From: Bradyrhizobium sp. OK095
Lineage (GTDB): Bacteria; Pseudomonadota; Alphaproteobacteria; Rhizobiales; Xanthobacteraceae
DNA length: 64,000 nt
Reading direction: 5' to 3'
Assembly: GCF_900109945.1 (NCBI RefSeq)
Contig: NZ_FOBX01000001.1
Location: 186,001 to 250,000 of the forward strand
Shown: piece by piece, positions 24,747 through 32,965 of the stretch
Layout: every line of letters begins with the position of its first letter
How positions within the stretch are numbered: the first letter of the stretch is position 1
Translations under genes and position numbers: made by a program
The notes under the pieces: model-generated
Told to the model about the DNA's origin: nothing
What the model saw: only the letters and a program-made list of their open reading frames with translations
Databases searched by the model: none

Positions 24747-25616
24747 ATGACGCGGCTTGTGACTTCGCTTGGCATCGTGATCGCACTGACGGCGATGGCG
24801 CCCGCAGCCCAGGCCGGTTCCTATTCCTTCTCGATCGGCGGCCACCGGTTCCACGTCGAAGCGCCGCGCAACTGCCGATCCACCTCCTGTGTTTCGGTGT
24901 CCGGCGGCAGCCTGCGGACGACGGAAGGTGTCAGCACGGCCCCGTCGCCTGTGCCTGCACCCGTGGTCCAGCCGCCGCAGCCGGTTTATCCGGTCGCCCC
25001 AGTCAGGCCTGCGCAAGCGACGGTCGTCGCCCCGCCACCGGCCCCGCCGGCCCCCGTCCTCGCCGCCACGACGCTACAGCCTGCCGTGCCGCCTGCGCCA
25101 AAACGCGAGGCGCCGAGCCCGAATCCGCCGCGGGTCGAGCTGTCTCGCCTGGATCCGCCGAAGACGATCATACCCGCCCCGTCGCGGATCGAGTCGCCGG
25201 TCGCCAATCCGGACCCCAGGATCGAGCCGGCCAAAACGACCGCGAAGCCCAGCGACGATGAGCCTGACTATCTGCCGCTTGGACAATGGGAGAGCGACGG
25301 TGCCAAGGGCATCGTCCACATCGAACGTTGCGGCCCCGCGCTGTGTGGCTATTTACTGACCGAGACGTCGAGCCGGGGCGAGAGCGTGCTCGTCAACATG
25401 AAGCCGAAATCGCATGATGCCTGGACCGGCAGCATCTACAGCCGCTCGAGCGGCAACACCTATTATGGGACGATGACGCTGAAGAGTTCCGGCAAGCTCT
25501 ACGTCGAAGCCTGCGCGTTCGGCCGCTTCTGGTGCTCCGGCAACGACTGGACGCGGGTCGATGGGCAGCCGGAAAAGGTGATCACGACCTCGCGGCAGTG
25601 GGGCGCGCGGTCGTAG
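24747..25616 (+). CDS. DUF2147-like exported protein (paralogue B)
   Basis: This 289-residue protein has the same plan as its divergent neighbour: a signal peptide (cleavage near residue 24, AAQA-GS), the Cys-pair module YSFSIGGHRFHVEAPRNCRSTSCVSV, a Pro/Ala-rich linker of about 130 residues, and a DUF2147-like domain (LPLGQWESDGAKGIVHIERCGPALCGYLL, IYSRSSGNTYYGTMTLKSSG, CAFGRFWCSGNDWTRV). ATG 24747 has AGGGAGG upstream. The 194-base shared region between the two starts presumably holds both promoters. Function unknown. Confidence 0.85.
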   Translation: MTRLVTSLGIVIALTAMAPAAQAGSYSFSIGGHRFHVEAPRNCRSTSCVSVSGGSLRTTEGVSTAPSPVPAPVVQPPQPVYPVAPVRPAQATVVAPPPAPPAPVLAATTLQPAVPPAPKREAPSPNPPRVELSRLDPPKTIIPAPSRIESPVANPDPRIEPAKTTAKPSDDEPDYLPLGQWESDGAKGIVHIERCGPALCGYLLTETSSRGESVLVNMKPKSHDAWTGSIYSRSSGNTYYGTMTLKSSGKLYVEACAFGRFWCSGNDWTRVDGQPEKVITTSRQWGARS

Positions 25617-25624
25617 ATTTTCTT

Positions 25625-25769
25625 ACCCTCTCCCCTTGTGGGAGAGGGTGCCGAGCGAAGCTCGGCGGGTGAGGGGTCTCTCTCCGCGAGTCATCTTTCG
25701 CGTTGAGCTCGCTGAAGCAACCCCTCATCCGGCGCTTCGCGCCACCTTCTCCCACAAGGGGAGAAGGAA
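25625..25769. repeat. R2 inverted repeat, copy 3
   Basis: The arms match the copies at 3774 and 22026; the inner hairpin here is GCCGAGCGAAGCTCGGC. It lies between paralogue B and the following small exported protein. Confidence 0.85.
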
Positions 25770-25867
25770 GATCAGCGCGCCCCTGTCCAATTTGTAATCG
25801 TCCCGCACCGAACCCGCTTCTCCCTTGCATGCGACCGATGGTTGACGACGCAAGCAGGAGAGCCAGC

Positions 25868-26200
25868 ATGAAACGCCTCAGCCTCATCGCCGCGCTGCTG
25901 ATCGGCAGCGCGCTACAGGCACACGCCGACACCGACATCTGGAACAACGTCCTCAAGCAGCAGCGCGGCGACGATGCGCTGCATGCCGATAGCGCATCCT
26001 GCGAAATGCAGTTCGGCGCGCCGCAGAACGGCACGGCGACATCGGCGCAATACAAGCGCTGCATGCGCGCGCGGGGCTGGCGCTTTGGCCATACGCGGCG
26101 CGAGAAGGATGATGGCTATCCCGACCCTGATAATCCCGGTCTCGTCTGTCACGATTTCAAGATCGGCGGCGTTACGGGATCGTCGTGCTCGAATTTCTGA
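25868..26200 (+). CDS. Small exported Cys-containing protein
   Basis: This 110-residue protein has a signal peptide ([20 protein letters not shown]). The mature protein contains four Cys (in [25 protein letters not shown] and GSSCSNF), consistent with disulfides. The segment [31 protein letters not shown] recurs in small exported proteins of alphaproteobacteria without known function. ATG 25868 follows AGGAGAG. It is followed by a terminator at 26212-26228. Confidence 0.85.
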   Translation: MKRLSLIAALLIGSALQAHADTDIWNNVLKQQRGDDALHADSASCEMQFGAPQNGTATSAQYKRCMRARGWRFGHTRREKDDGYPDPDNPGLVCHDFKIGGVTGSSCSNF

Positions 26201-26211
26201 TCGCAGCAAAA

Positions 26212-26228
26212 CGCCCGGCCGCCGGGCG
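26212..26228. terminator. Terminator hairpin after the small exported protein
   Basis: A 7-bp stem (CGCCCGG / CCGGGCG) with a 3-base loop lies 11 bases after the stop and is preceded by AAAA. It also lies downstream of the minus-strand mini-gene at 26273, so it may serve both. Confidence 0.65.
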
Positions 26229-26272
26229 ATCCGGTGCGGCGAGGCAAGCCCGCGGTGCCGTCGGTGAAGTCT

Positions 26273-26356
26273 CTAGATCATGCCGAGCACGATGGCGCCG
26301 ACAAAGGCCATGGCGAGGTACGCGGTGACTACGCTCAGTCTCCCGGCGAACGTCAT
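26273..26356 (-). CDS. Predicted 27-residue membrane miniprotein
   Basis: This very short ORF encodes a single hydrophobic helix: MTFAGRLSVVTAYLAMAF continuing VGAIVLGMI. A strong ribosome binding site (GGAGGGAG, 7 bases before ATG 26356) and a clean membrane-helix composition support translation. It stands alone between a plus-strand gene and the extensin-like gene, with the hairpin at 26212-26228 downstream. The length is below usual annotation limits. One-helix miniproteins often bind larger membrane complexes; the partner is unknown. The call rests on the ribosome binding site and composition only. Confidence 0.6.
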   Translation of the reverse strand: MTFAGRLSVVTAYLAMAFVGAIVLGMI

Positions 26357-26545
26357 GAACTCGCTCCCTCCATGCGCGCCGCTTCGCGCGCAGCGTCATG
26401 GTTAACAGAAAGTTCGCTTTCGAAAAAGTCAGCCCTGCTGTCGCTCATCTTCGGCGGCAACCGCGCCGCCGCGCCCGGTATGGTTAAAGAAGACTGAAAT
26501 CAACGTGTTGAAGAGTCTTTAAGTAAATTCACCGAACGTGCGTGC

Positions 26546-27727
26546 ATGACGCGCGGAGTTCGTTTGTATCTCGTCGGCTCCATCGTCCTTGTTTCGCTAG
26601 CGGGTTGCGGACGCGGCTTCTTCCAGGCCGAACGTGAACCGTGGCGGGCCGAGGCCGAAGCCGCATGCCTGAAATCGGGCGCGGTCAAGGAGAGCGCGGA
26701 CATCGTCCGCATCGACCCGATCTCCGGCCCGGGCATGTGCGGCGCCGAGTATCCGCTGAAGGTCGCCGCCATCGGTGAAGCCTCCAGCAGCTACGGCTTT
26801 GCCGATGAGGAATTGCGCCCGCCGGGGAGCGTCGGCAACCAGCCGCGCTGGCCGGCGACGCAGCCGCGACCGAATTACCCGCAGCGCTCGAGCTATCCCG
26901 AGAGCGCGGTGCGCCAGCCCTCCGGCTACGGCGCGTCGTCCGGGCCGATGCAACTGAATGCACCCGGCGTGGCGCCGCAGGAGGACGAGATCGACCTGCC
27001 GCCCGAGGGCACCGATGCTGCGGGTGCGGCGCGCTATATGAATGCGCCGAGCTATCCGGCGCGGTCGGCGGCGCCTTACGCGCAGCCGCCGGCACAGCAG
27101 GTGCCGCCGCGTCTCGGTCCCCCACAGGGCAACCCTGTCACCGCCGTCGGCCCGGTTGTTGTGAAGCCGACCGCGACGCTCGCCTGTCCGATCGTCTCCG
27201 AGCTCGACCGCTGGCTGTCCGACACCGTGCAGCCCTCGGCCATGCGCTGGTTCGGCGCCCGCGTCGCCGAGATCAAGCAGATCTCCGCCTATTCCTGCCG
27301 CGGCATGAACGGCAATTCCCACGCCCACATCTCCGAGCATGCCTTCGGCAACGCGCTCGACATCGCCGCCTTCGTGCTCGCCGACGGCCGCCGCATCAGC
27401 GTGAAGGACGGCTGGCGCGGCATGCCGGAAGAGCAGGGATTTTTGCGCGACGTGCAGTCGGGTGCGTGCGCGCATTTCACCACGGTGCTGGCGCCGGGCT
27501 CCAACGTCTATCACTACGATCACATCCATGTGGATTTGATGCGCCGCGCCAGCCGCCGCCTGATCTGCCAGCCCGCCGCGGTCTCCGGCGAGGAAGTCGC
27601 CGCGCGTGCGGGCGGGCGCTCTCCTTACGCGAGCACGCGCGATCCGTCCGTGACGGGGTCGCTCGGTGCGCGCAAGAGTAACAAGCGCGAGAAGATCAAC
27701 GAGGAAGACGAGTTCGCGGACGATTGA
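26546..27727 (+). CDS. Extensin-like C-terminal domain lipoprotein
   Basis: This 393-residue protein has a lipoprotein signal (VSLAGCG, Cys at about residue 21), a disordered Pro/Tyr/Ser-rich middle (about 90-200), and an extensin-like C-terminal domain (about 210-340). The domain contains ACPIVSELDRWLSDTVQPSAMRWFG, SYSCRGMNG-like text (here SAYSCRGMNGNSHAHISEHAFGNALDI) and YHYDHIHVDLMRR. The His/Asp pattern SEHAFGNALDI plus DHIH resembles zinc sites of M15/VanY-type peptidases, so a peptidoglycan-related role is plausible. The start at 26546 gives the lipobox in the right place. The next gene starts one base after the stop. Confidence 0.9.
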   Translation: MTRGVRLYLVGSIVLVSLAGCGRGFFQAEREPWRAEAEAACLKSGAVKESADIVRIDPISGPGMCGAEYPLKVAAIGEASSSYGFADEELRPPGSVGNQPRWPATQPRPNYPQRSSYPESAVRQPSGYGASSGPMQLNAPGVAPQEDEIDLPPEGTDAAGAARYMNAPSYPARSAAPYAQPPAQQVPPRLGPPQGNPVTAVGPVVVKPTATLACPIVSELDRWLSDTVQPSAMRWFGARVAEIKQISAYSCRGMNGNSHAHISEHAFGNALDIAAFVLADGRRISVKDGWRGMPEEQGFLRDVQSGACAHFTTVLAPGSNVYHYDHIHVDLMRRASRRLICQPAAVSGEEVAARAGGRSPYASTRDPSVTGSLGARKSNKREKINEEDEFADD

Positions 27728-27728
27728 G

Positions 27729-28316
27729 ATGCCCACCGACATCGTCCGCTATCTCACCCATCCGCAGGTGCAAATCGACCCTGATGTCCCCGTGCCGCAA
27801 TGGGGTCTCAGTCCGGTCGGTCGAACGCGCACCGAGGGTCATGCGCATGCGGGCTCGCTCGCGAACACCACACAGATCATCTCGAGCGGCGAGCGCAAAG
27901 CGATCGAGACCGCCGAGATCATTGCTATCAGGCTCGGCATCATGATCGAGATCCGCGAGGCGATGCACGAGAACGACCGCTCGGCGACCGGCTTCCTGAA
28001 GCCGGTCGAATTCGAAGCGGTCGCCGACCAGTTTTTTGCTCAACCTCATCTCAGCGTCCGCGGCTGGGAGCGGGCCATCGACGCGCAGGCGCGCATCGTG
28101 CGCGAGACCGAGGCGGTGCTGGCGCGCAATCGTCCCGGCGATGTTCTCTTCGTCGGCCACGGTGCGGTCGGCACGCTGTTGTTCTGCCACACGGCCGGTC
28201 ATCCGATCGATCGCGTCCACGATCAGCCGGCCGGCGGCGGCAATTGCTTCGCGTTCACGCGGGACGGGCGCGATGTCCTGCACGGCTGGCGCAGCATGGA
28301 AGAGATCGGGCGGTAG
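27729..28316 (+). CDS. Histidine-phosphatase-superfamily protein with a non-canonical active-site motif
   Basis: This 195-residue protein has the phosphoglycerate-mutase-like fold: IISSGERKAIETAEIIAIRLG corresponds to the conserved SxxxRAxxTA region, and VLFVGHGAVGTLLFCHTAG to the second catalytic His. The usual N-terminal RHG motif is replaced by RYLTHPQV, which keeps one His (H11) but not the Arg-His-Gly arrangement. Substrate specificity, or even activity, is therefore uncertain. The start ATG lies one base after the stop of the extensin-like gene, so the two are likely co-transcribed. Confidence 0.8.
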   Translation: MPTDIVRYLTHPQVQIDPDVPVPQWGLSPVGRTRTEGHAHAGSLANTTQIISSGERKAIETAEIIAIRLGIMIEIREAMHENDRSATGFLKPVEFEAVADQFFAQPHLSVRGWERAIDAQARIVRETEAVLARNRPGDVLFVGHGAVGTLLFCHTAGHPIDRVHDQPAGGGNCFAFTRDGRDVLHGWRSMEEIGR

Positions 28317-28326
28317 CTCTACGAGG

Positions 28327-28668
28327 TCATTTCGAGGTGGGCTTCGACGGTGCGGGGATCGGCCCCATGCACAATTGCACTTCGCCCGGGACGTTGTAGG
28401 TCCTCATGATATGCCGGCTGTCGCGCAAGCCGGACGCCTCACGTTGCACCACGAACATCCAGAGCGCCTCGCCGGCTTCCATCACCAGCTTGCGCCGGGC
28501 CGGTGGCATCGCGGCCGGCAACTCCGAGGCCGCGTGCGCGGCGTCGAATTCGCGCAGACGCGCGAGCGCCCGTTCGAGCGTGTGGCCCATCCGGCCAAGC
28601 GCCGAGGCCTGTTCTTGGACGATCTCATAATAGAGGATATCGACGGGCGGGCGAAGATCACGAGACAT
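28327..28668 (-). CDS. Conserved hypothetical protein (DUF6665-like)
   Basis: This 113-residue protein is predicted helical: VDILYYEIVQEQASALGRMGHTLERALARLREFDAA continues with ARRKLVMEAGEALWMFVVQREASGLRDSRHIMRTYNVPGEV. It resembles a small conserved family of alphaproteobacteria known as DUF6665, but I recall it only loosely. There is no signal peptide or membrane helix. It is transcribed toward the histidine-phosphatase gene (convergent, 10 bases between stops). Confidence 0.7.
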   Translation of the reverse strand: MSRDLRPPVDILYYEIVQEQASALGRMGHTLERALARLREFDAAHAASELPAAMPPARRKLVMEAGEALWMFVVQREASGLRDSRHIMRTYNVPGEVQLCMGPIPAPSKPTSK

Positions 28669-28714
28669 GACCCTAACATAATGCCGTCAGGCCAGCATCC
28701 GCAACGCGTCGCCG

Positions 28715-29350
28715 TTACGTCGCCCGGTACGCCGCCAGAAACATCCGCGTCGCGCTGTCGACCACTTCGCTCATGCGCCCTTCCGATGGCGGAGGCGCGG
28801 CCTGGAAAACGAAGGGCAGGAAGAGTGAGGCCTTACACAGTTCCATGAACTGCGACGCCGCAAGGTCGCAATCGTCGATTGTGAGATCGCCGGATGCGAC
28901 ATGGGCTTTGAGATAATCGGAGAGCCGGTTGATGGTCTTGTCCAGCACGCGCAGGTAATAGCGGCGGCCGACATCGGGCATGCGCTCGGCGATCGCCATC
29001 ACGGTGCGGATCGCCGATCCGCCGCCGGGCCGGCAGAGCAGATGGATGTAGGCCTGGCCGAAATCCTTCAGCGTGGTCTCGGCATCGCGGGCGGGGTCGA
29101 AATTGAACACGACCTGACCGTGCTGGAGCGCTTCCTGCTCGAGGATGGCTTCGAACAGCGCGCATTTGTCGGCGAAGTAAACGTAGAGCGTGCCCTTCGA
29201 GACCTGCGCCGCGCGCGCGATCTCGCCCATGCTGGAGCCGTCAAAACCCAGATCCATGAAGACCTTACGGGCGCCGTCCAGGATCTGGCGGCGCTTCGAG
29301 CTGTCCTCCTCTTGGAGGACGTGCAGTTGTTGGCTGGCAGCTACAACCAT
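28715..29350 (-). CDS. TetR-family transcriptional repressor of the efflux genes
   Basis: This 211-residue regulator has an N-terminal TetR helix-turn-helix (RRQILDGARKVFMDLGFDGSSMGEIARAAQVSKGTLYVYFADK, about 19-62) and a C-terminal ligand-binding domain of the AcrR C-terminal-like type. It is divergent from the HlyD/EmrB efflux pair. A perfect palindrome at 29451-29473 between the two is its probable operator, so it should repress the pump until an inducer binds. Start ATG 29350 (MVVAASQQLH) is preferred; an in-frame ATG at 29431 would reach to within 20 bases of the operator. Confidence 0.92.
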   Translation of the reverse strand: MVVAASQQLHVLQEEDSSKRRQILDGARKVFMDLGFDGSSMGEIARAAQVSKGTLYVYFADKCALFEAILEQEALQHGQVVFNFDPARDAETTLKDFGQAYIHLLCRPGGGSAIRTVMAIAERMPDVGRRYYLRVLDKTINRLSDYLKAHVASGDLTIDDCDLAASQFMELCKASLFLPFVFQAAPPPSEGRMSEVVDSATRMFLAAYRAT

Positions 29351-29450
29351 TGGTTCAGGGTCTCGGAAGGTTTCTGGACAGGGTGCCGAACTATGAAACG
29401 CAAATAAAGGATTCGGGCCAGTAGGGTCCACGCTTGGGAATATTATGTAT

Positions 29451-29473
29451 ATTGACCGAACCGTTCGGTCAAT
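29451..29473. promoter_or_regulatory. Perfect 23-bp palindrome: predicted TetR operator
   Basis: Half-site ATTGACCGAAC, one central base, and its exact complement GTTCGGTCAAT. The core ACCGAACCGTTCGGT resembles operators described for AcrR/TetR-type repressors. It lies 75 bases before the efflux-pump start and 100 bases before the chosen repressor start. Confidence 0.88.
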
Positions 29474-29547
29474 GATATTTGGGATCAGCGAGAGGAGCGG
29501 GCCGCAGGGCGGCCGTCCTTGATCGCGCTTTTTTTGGGGAGGCCTTT

Positions 29548-30855
29548 ATGGCCGTATCGAGAGACCAGGCTGCGCGCGTCCTTCGCCAGGAAGCGGTGGA
29601 GACGAATTCGGCGAACGGCGACGCTGCGGCCGAGACGCCGGGTGCCCTCGCCGAGCAGTTGCGCTCTCATGTGGCCGAGGAAACCAAGCGCCGCACCGGC
29701 GAGGCTCCGGAGAAGCCCGTGACCGACAAGCCGGCCGCACCCGCGCCCGCCGCCAGCGCGCCCAAATCCGGCAAGCGCAAATTCGTCATGATGGGGATCG
29801 GCCTCGTGCTGGCGCTCGCGGCAGCCGGCTATACCGGCTATTACATGCTGGTCGGCCGCTTCTATGTCGCCACCGACGACGCCTATGTCCGCGCCAACAA
29901 CACCATGCTGGGTGCGCGCGTTGCCGGCCACATCTCCTCGATCCTTGCCGGCGACAACACGACGGTTCGTGCCGGCGACATCATCTTCCGCATCGACGAC
30001 GGCGACTACAAGATCGCGGTCGATGCCGCCGCGACCAGGATCGCGACCCAGCAGGCCACCATCGATCGCATCGGCCGCCAGATCGCCGCGCTGGAGAGCC
30101 AGGTGGTGCAGGCCAAGGCGCAGCTCGTCTCGGCTGAAGCCGGCCTCAAGCGCGCCGATCTCGACTATGAGCGCCAGCAGGCGCTGAGCAGCAAGGGCTT
30201 TGCCTCGCGCGCCACTTTCGAAAGCTCGGAAGCCGGGCGTGACCAGGGCGCCGCCGCAGTCAAGGCTGGACAGGCCGCCTACGACGTCGCGGTCAGCAAT
30301 GTCGACGTCACCAGGGCGCAGAAGGCCGAGGCGCAAGCCCAGCTCGCCGAGCTCAAGACCACGCTCGCCAAGGCCGAGCGCGACCTCGCCTTCACGGCGG
30401 TGCGCGCGCCGGTCGACGGCACGTTCTCGAACCGCCTCGTCAACGCCGGCGACTTCATCGCGGTCGGGCAGCGCCTCGGCAATGTCGTGCCGCTCGACGA
30501 CGTCTATATCGACGCCAATTTCAAGGAAACGCAGCTCAAGCGCATCCGTCCCGGCCAGCCCGTGACGATCAAGGTCGATGCCTATGGCATGCGCAAGTTC
30601 TCTGGCGTCGTCGACAGCATCGCGGCGGGCTCCGGCTCGGTGTTCACGCTGCTGCCGCCCGACAACGCCACCGGCAACTTCACCAAGATCGTGCAGCGCG
30701 TGCCGGTCCGCATCCGCGTTCCGAAATCGGTGGCGAAGCAGAACCTGCTCCGTGCCGGCATGTCGGTCTATGCGAGCGTCGACACCAACAAGGGTGCCGC
30801 CGACGCCGACAGCGAGATCGATCTCGACGATCCCACCATGATCCATCCGCAGTAA
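29548..30855 (+). CDS. HlyD/EmrA-type membrane-fusion protein
   Basis: This 435-residue periplasmic adaptor has a cytoplasmic Glu/Ala-rich N-terminus, one membrane helix at about 79-100 (FVMMGIGLVLALAAAGYTGYYML) and the biotinyl-lipoyl-like half FYVATDDAYVRANNTMLGARVAGHIS. A long helical hairpin (about 180-280) is followed by the second lipoyl half VRAPVDGTFSNRLVNAGDFI and a beta-barrel. It links the EmrB-type pump to an outer-membrane channel. Start ATG 29548 has GGGGAGG upstream. The operator at 29451 sits before it and the MFS pump gene follows 32 bases after its stop. Confidence 0.93.
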   Translation: MAVSRDQAARVLRQEAVETNSANGDAAAETPGALAEQLRSHVAEETKRRTGEAPEKPVTDKPAAPAPAASAPKSGKRKFVMMGIGLVLALAAAGYTGYYMLVGRFYVATDDAYVRANNTMLGARVAGHISSILAGDNTTVRAGDIIFRIDDGDYKIAVDAAATRIATQQATIDRIGRQIAALESQVVQAKAQLVSAEAGLKRADLDYERQQALSSKGFASRATFESSEAGRDQGAAAVKAGQAAYDVAVSNVDVTRAQKAEAQAQLAELKTTLAKAERDLAFTAVRAPVDGTFSNRLVNAGDFIAVGQRLGNVVPLDDVYIDANFKETQLKRIRPGQPVTIKVDAYGMRKFSGVVDSIAAGSGSVFTLLPPDNATGNFTKIVQRVPVRIRVPKSVAKQNLLRAGMSVYASVDTNKGAADADSEIDLDDPTMIHPQ

Positions 30856-30887
30856 GCGCGCGTCCTTAAGCGCTACGAGGTCAGACC

Positions 30888-32471
30888 ATGGCGAACGCCA
30901 CGACTGCTTCACCTGCCATGATGGCGAACCCTGCTTCGGAGCGCATCGCGCCGAAGCGGCTGTTCGCGTTCATCATCATGGTGTTCGGGATGTTCATGTC
31001 GATCCTGGACATCCAGATCGTCTCGGCGTCCTTAAGCGAAATCCAGGCCGGCCTGTCGGCGAGCTCCAGCGAAGTCTCCTGGGTGCAGACCGCCTATTTG
31101 ATCGCCGAAGTCATTGCGATCCCGCTATCAGGGTTTTTGTCGCGCGCCCTCGGCACGCGGCTGCTGTTCGCGATCTCGGCCGCCGGCTTCACGGTCTCGA
31201 GCCTGCTCTGCGGCTTCGCCACGACCATCGAGGAGATGATCGTCTGGCGCGTGCTGCAAGGCTTTCTCGGCGCCGGGATGATCCCGACGGTGTTCGCCTC
31301 GGCCTATACGGTTTTCCCGCGCTCGAAATTCCACATCGTCGGCCCCATCATCGGGCTTGTTGCGACCTTGGCCCCCACGATCGGCCCGACGGTCGGCGGC
31401 TATATCACCGATCTGATGTCGTGGAACTGGCTGTTCTTCATCAACGTCGTGCCGGGCATCGCCATCACGCTCGGGGTGATCGCGCTGGTCGATTTCGACG
31501 AGCCGCATTTCGAATTGCTCGACCGCTTCGACTGGTGGGGCCTGCTGTTCATGGCCGGCTTCCTCGGCACGCTGGAATATGTGCTGGAGGAAGGTCCGCA
31601 GCATGAGTGGATGCAGGACACCTCCGTTGCGATCTGCGCCTGGATCTGCGCGGTCTCGGCGATCGCCTTTTTCTGGCGCGTGTTCACGGCGGCCGAGCCG
31701 ATCGTCAATTTGCGCACCTTCTCCAATCGCAATTTCGCGATCGGCTGCGTCCTCCAGTTCTGCATCGGCATCGGTCTGTACGGCCTGACCTATATCTATC
31801 CGCGCTACCTCGCGGAAGTGCGCGGCTACAGCGCACTGATGATTGGCGAGACCCTGTTTGTTTCCGGCATCACCATGTTCCTGGTCGCACCGCTGGTCGG
31901 CCGGCTCATGTTGAAGGTCGACATGCGCTACATGATTGCGTTCGGCCTCATCGTGTTCGCGATCGGCTCCTACCAGATGACCTGGATAACCCGCGACTAC
32001 GATTTCTACGAGCTGCTAATGCCGCAGATCCTGCGCGGCGTCGGCATGATGTTCGCGATGGTGCCGACCAACAACATCGCGCTCGGCACGCTGGCGCCTG
32101 ACAGGGTGAAGAACGCGAGCGGCCTGTTCAACCTGATGCGCAATCTCGGCGGCGCCGTCGGCCTTGCCGTCATCAACACCGTGCTCAACGACCGCACTGA
32201 CCTCCACATCACCCGCCTCCAGGAGCGCGTGACCTGGGGCAATGCGACCGCGACCGAAACCCTGACCATGCTGACGCAGAAGTTTCAGGGGCTCGGCGAT
32301 TCCACGCTGATGGCAATGAAGCAGCTCAGCCAGATCGTACATCGGCAGGCCGCGGTGATGGGTTATGGCGACGCCTTCTTCGTGCTGACGCTGTTCTATC
32401 TCGGCCTCAGCCTGCTGGTGATGCTGCTGAAGAAACCGGCCTCGCTGGCCGGCGGCGGCGACGCGCATTGA
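30888..32471 (+). CDS. DHA2-family MFS drug efflux pump (EmrB type)
   Basis: This 527-residue inner-membrane transporter has about 14 membrane helices. Motif A-like text (GFLSRALGTRLLF) follows helix 2, with the DHA2 signature DIQIVSASLSEIQAGL in the first helix and the motif C region GPTVGGYITDLMSWNWLFFINV. It exports drugs or lipophilic compounds in exchange for protons, together with the HlyD-type partner encoded just upstream. The pair is predicted to be under the TetR repressor. No outer-membrane TolC gene is adjacent. Confidence 0.94.
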   Translation: MANATTASPAMMANPASERIAPKRLFAFIIMVFGMFMSILDIQIVSASLSEIQAGLSASSSEVSWVQTAYLIAEVIAIPLSGFLSRALGTRLLFAISAAGFTVSSLLCGFATTIEEMIVWRVLQGFLGAGMIPTVFASAYTVFPRSKFHIVGPIIGLVATLAPTIGPTVGGYITDLMSWNWLFFINVVPGIAITLGVIALVDFDEPHFELLDRFDWWGLLFMAGFLGTLEYVLEEGPQHEWMQDTSVAICAWICAVSAIAFFWRVFTAAEPIVNLRTFSNRNFAIGCVLQFCIGIGLYGLTYIYPRYLAEVRGYSALMIGETLFVSGITMFLVAPLVGRLMLKVDMRYMIAFGLIVFAIGSYQMTWITRDYDFYELLMPQILRGVGMMFAMVPTNNIALGTLAPDRVKNASGLFNLMRNLGGAVGLAVINTVLNDRTDLHITRLQERVTWGNATATETLTMLTQKFQGLGDSTLMAMKQLSQIVHRQAAVMGYGDAFFVLTLFYLGLSLLVMLLKKPASLAGGGDAH

Positions 32472-32489
32472 GCGAGCCACATACGAGCT

Positions 32490-32600
32490 GTCATCGCCCG
32501 GCTTGACCGGGGTACCCAGTACGCCGAGACAGCAGCGGTTGAGCCGAGAAGCCGCGGCGTACGGGATTCCCCGCCTTCGCGGGGAATGACAGCGGAGATT
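32490..32600. repeat. R3-type dispersed inverted repeat
   Basis: The arms GTCATCGCCCGGCTTGACCGGG and CGGGATTCCCCGCC...GGGGAATGACAGCGG belong to a repeat family sharing a TCATnnCC...GGAATGA end. It lies in the first third of the 494-base gap between the MFS and ABC-exporter genes. Confidence 0.65.
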
Positions 32601-32738
32601 GAGGCGGCGGCGACGCTCCCCAACGCGCAGCACACCAAATTGCAACACTCGCGCGTGATCTCGCGCGGGCCCCGTTGCAAATCACCCGCGCCGCATCTAT
32701 AAAGCGCACCTCATTCAATCGAACCGGGAGGGATTTGC

Positions 32739-32813
32739 ATGATTTCGTCGCATTCGCAGATCGTACCTCCGCGCTCGATGATGTCCTGGCTCGGTATGTG
32801 CTCGACCTCCTAG
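32739..32813 (+). CDS. Possible 24-residue leader peptide upstream of the ABC exporter
   Basis: ATG 32739 follows a near-ideal ribosome binding site (GGGAGGG, 6 bases spacing) and opens MISSHSQIVPPRSMMSWLGM, with four further residues before TAG. The stop codon sits in the centre of a palindrome (GACCTC-CTA-GAGGTC, 32804-32818). A second palindrome (TCCATCGATGGA, 32921-32932) and a direct repeat of GCCGGCCTGCG lie between it and the exporter start. The arrangement resembles a translated leader, but there is no independent support. Confidence 0.4.
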   Translation: MISSHSQIVPPRSMMSWLGMCSTS

Positions 32814-32965
32814 AGGTCCTTTCCGCCAGCTTCGATTGGGTTTTGCGTCCCGATCGCTCCGCTTCCCAAGTCAAAATCAGTCTCAAGTGACGCCGTCTCG
32901 GCCCTCGCGGCCGGCCTGCGTCCATCGATGGAGCCGGCCTGCGCCAAAAGCGGCCGGATGATGCC

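Noticed and set aside
29485..30912. 475-codon minus-strand ORF opposite the HlyD gene
   Set aside because: Shadow of a complete membrane-fusion protein; low-complexity Asp/Arg/Val/Gly sequence.
32675..32890. 71-codon ORF overlapping the possible leader
   Set aside because: It has no ribosome binding site and lies in a different frame from the ORF that follows GGGAGGG; no family match.
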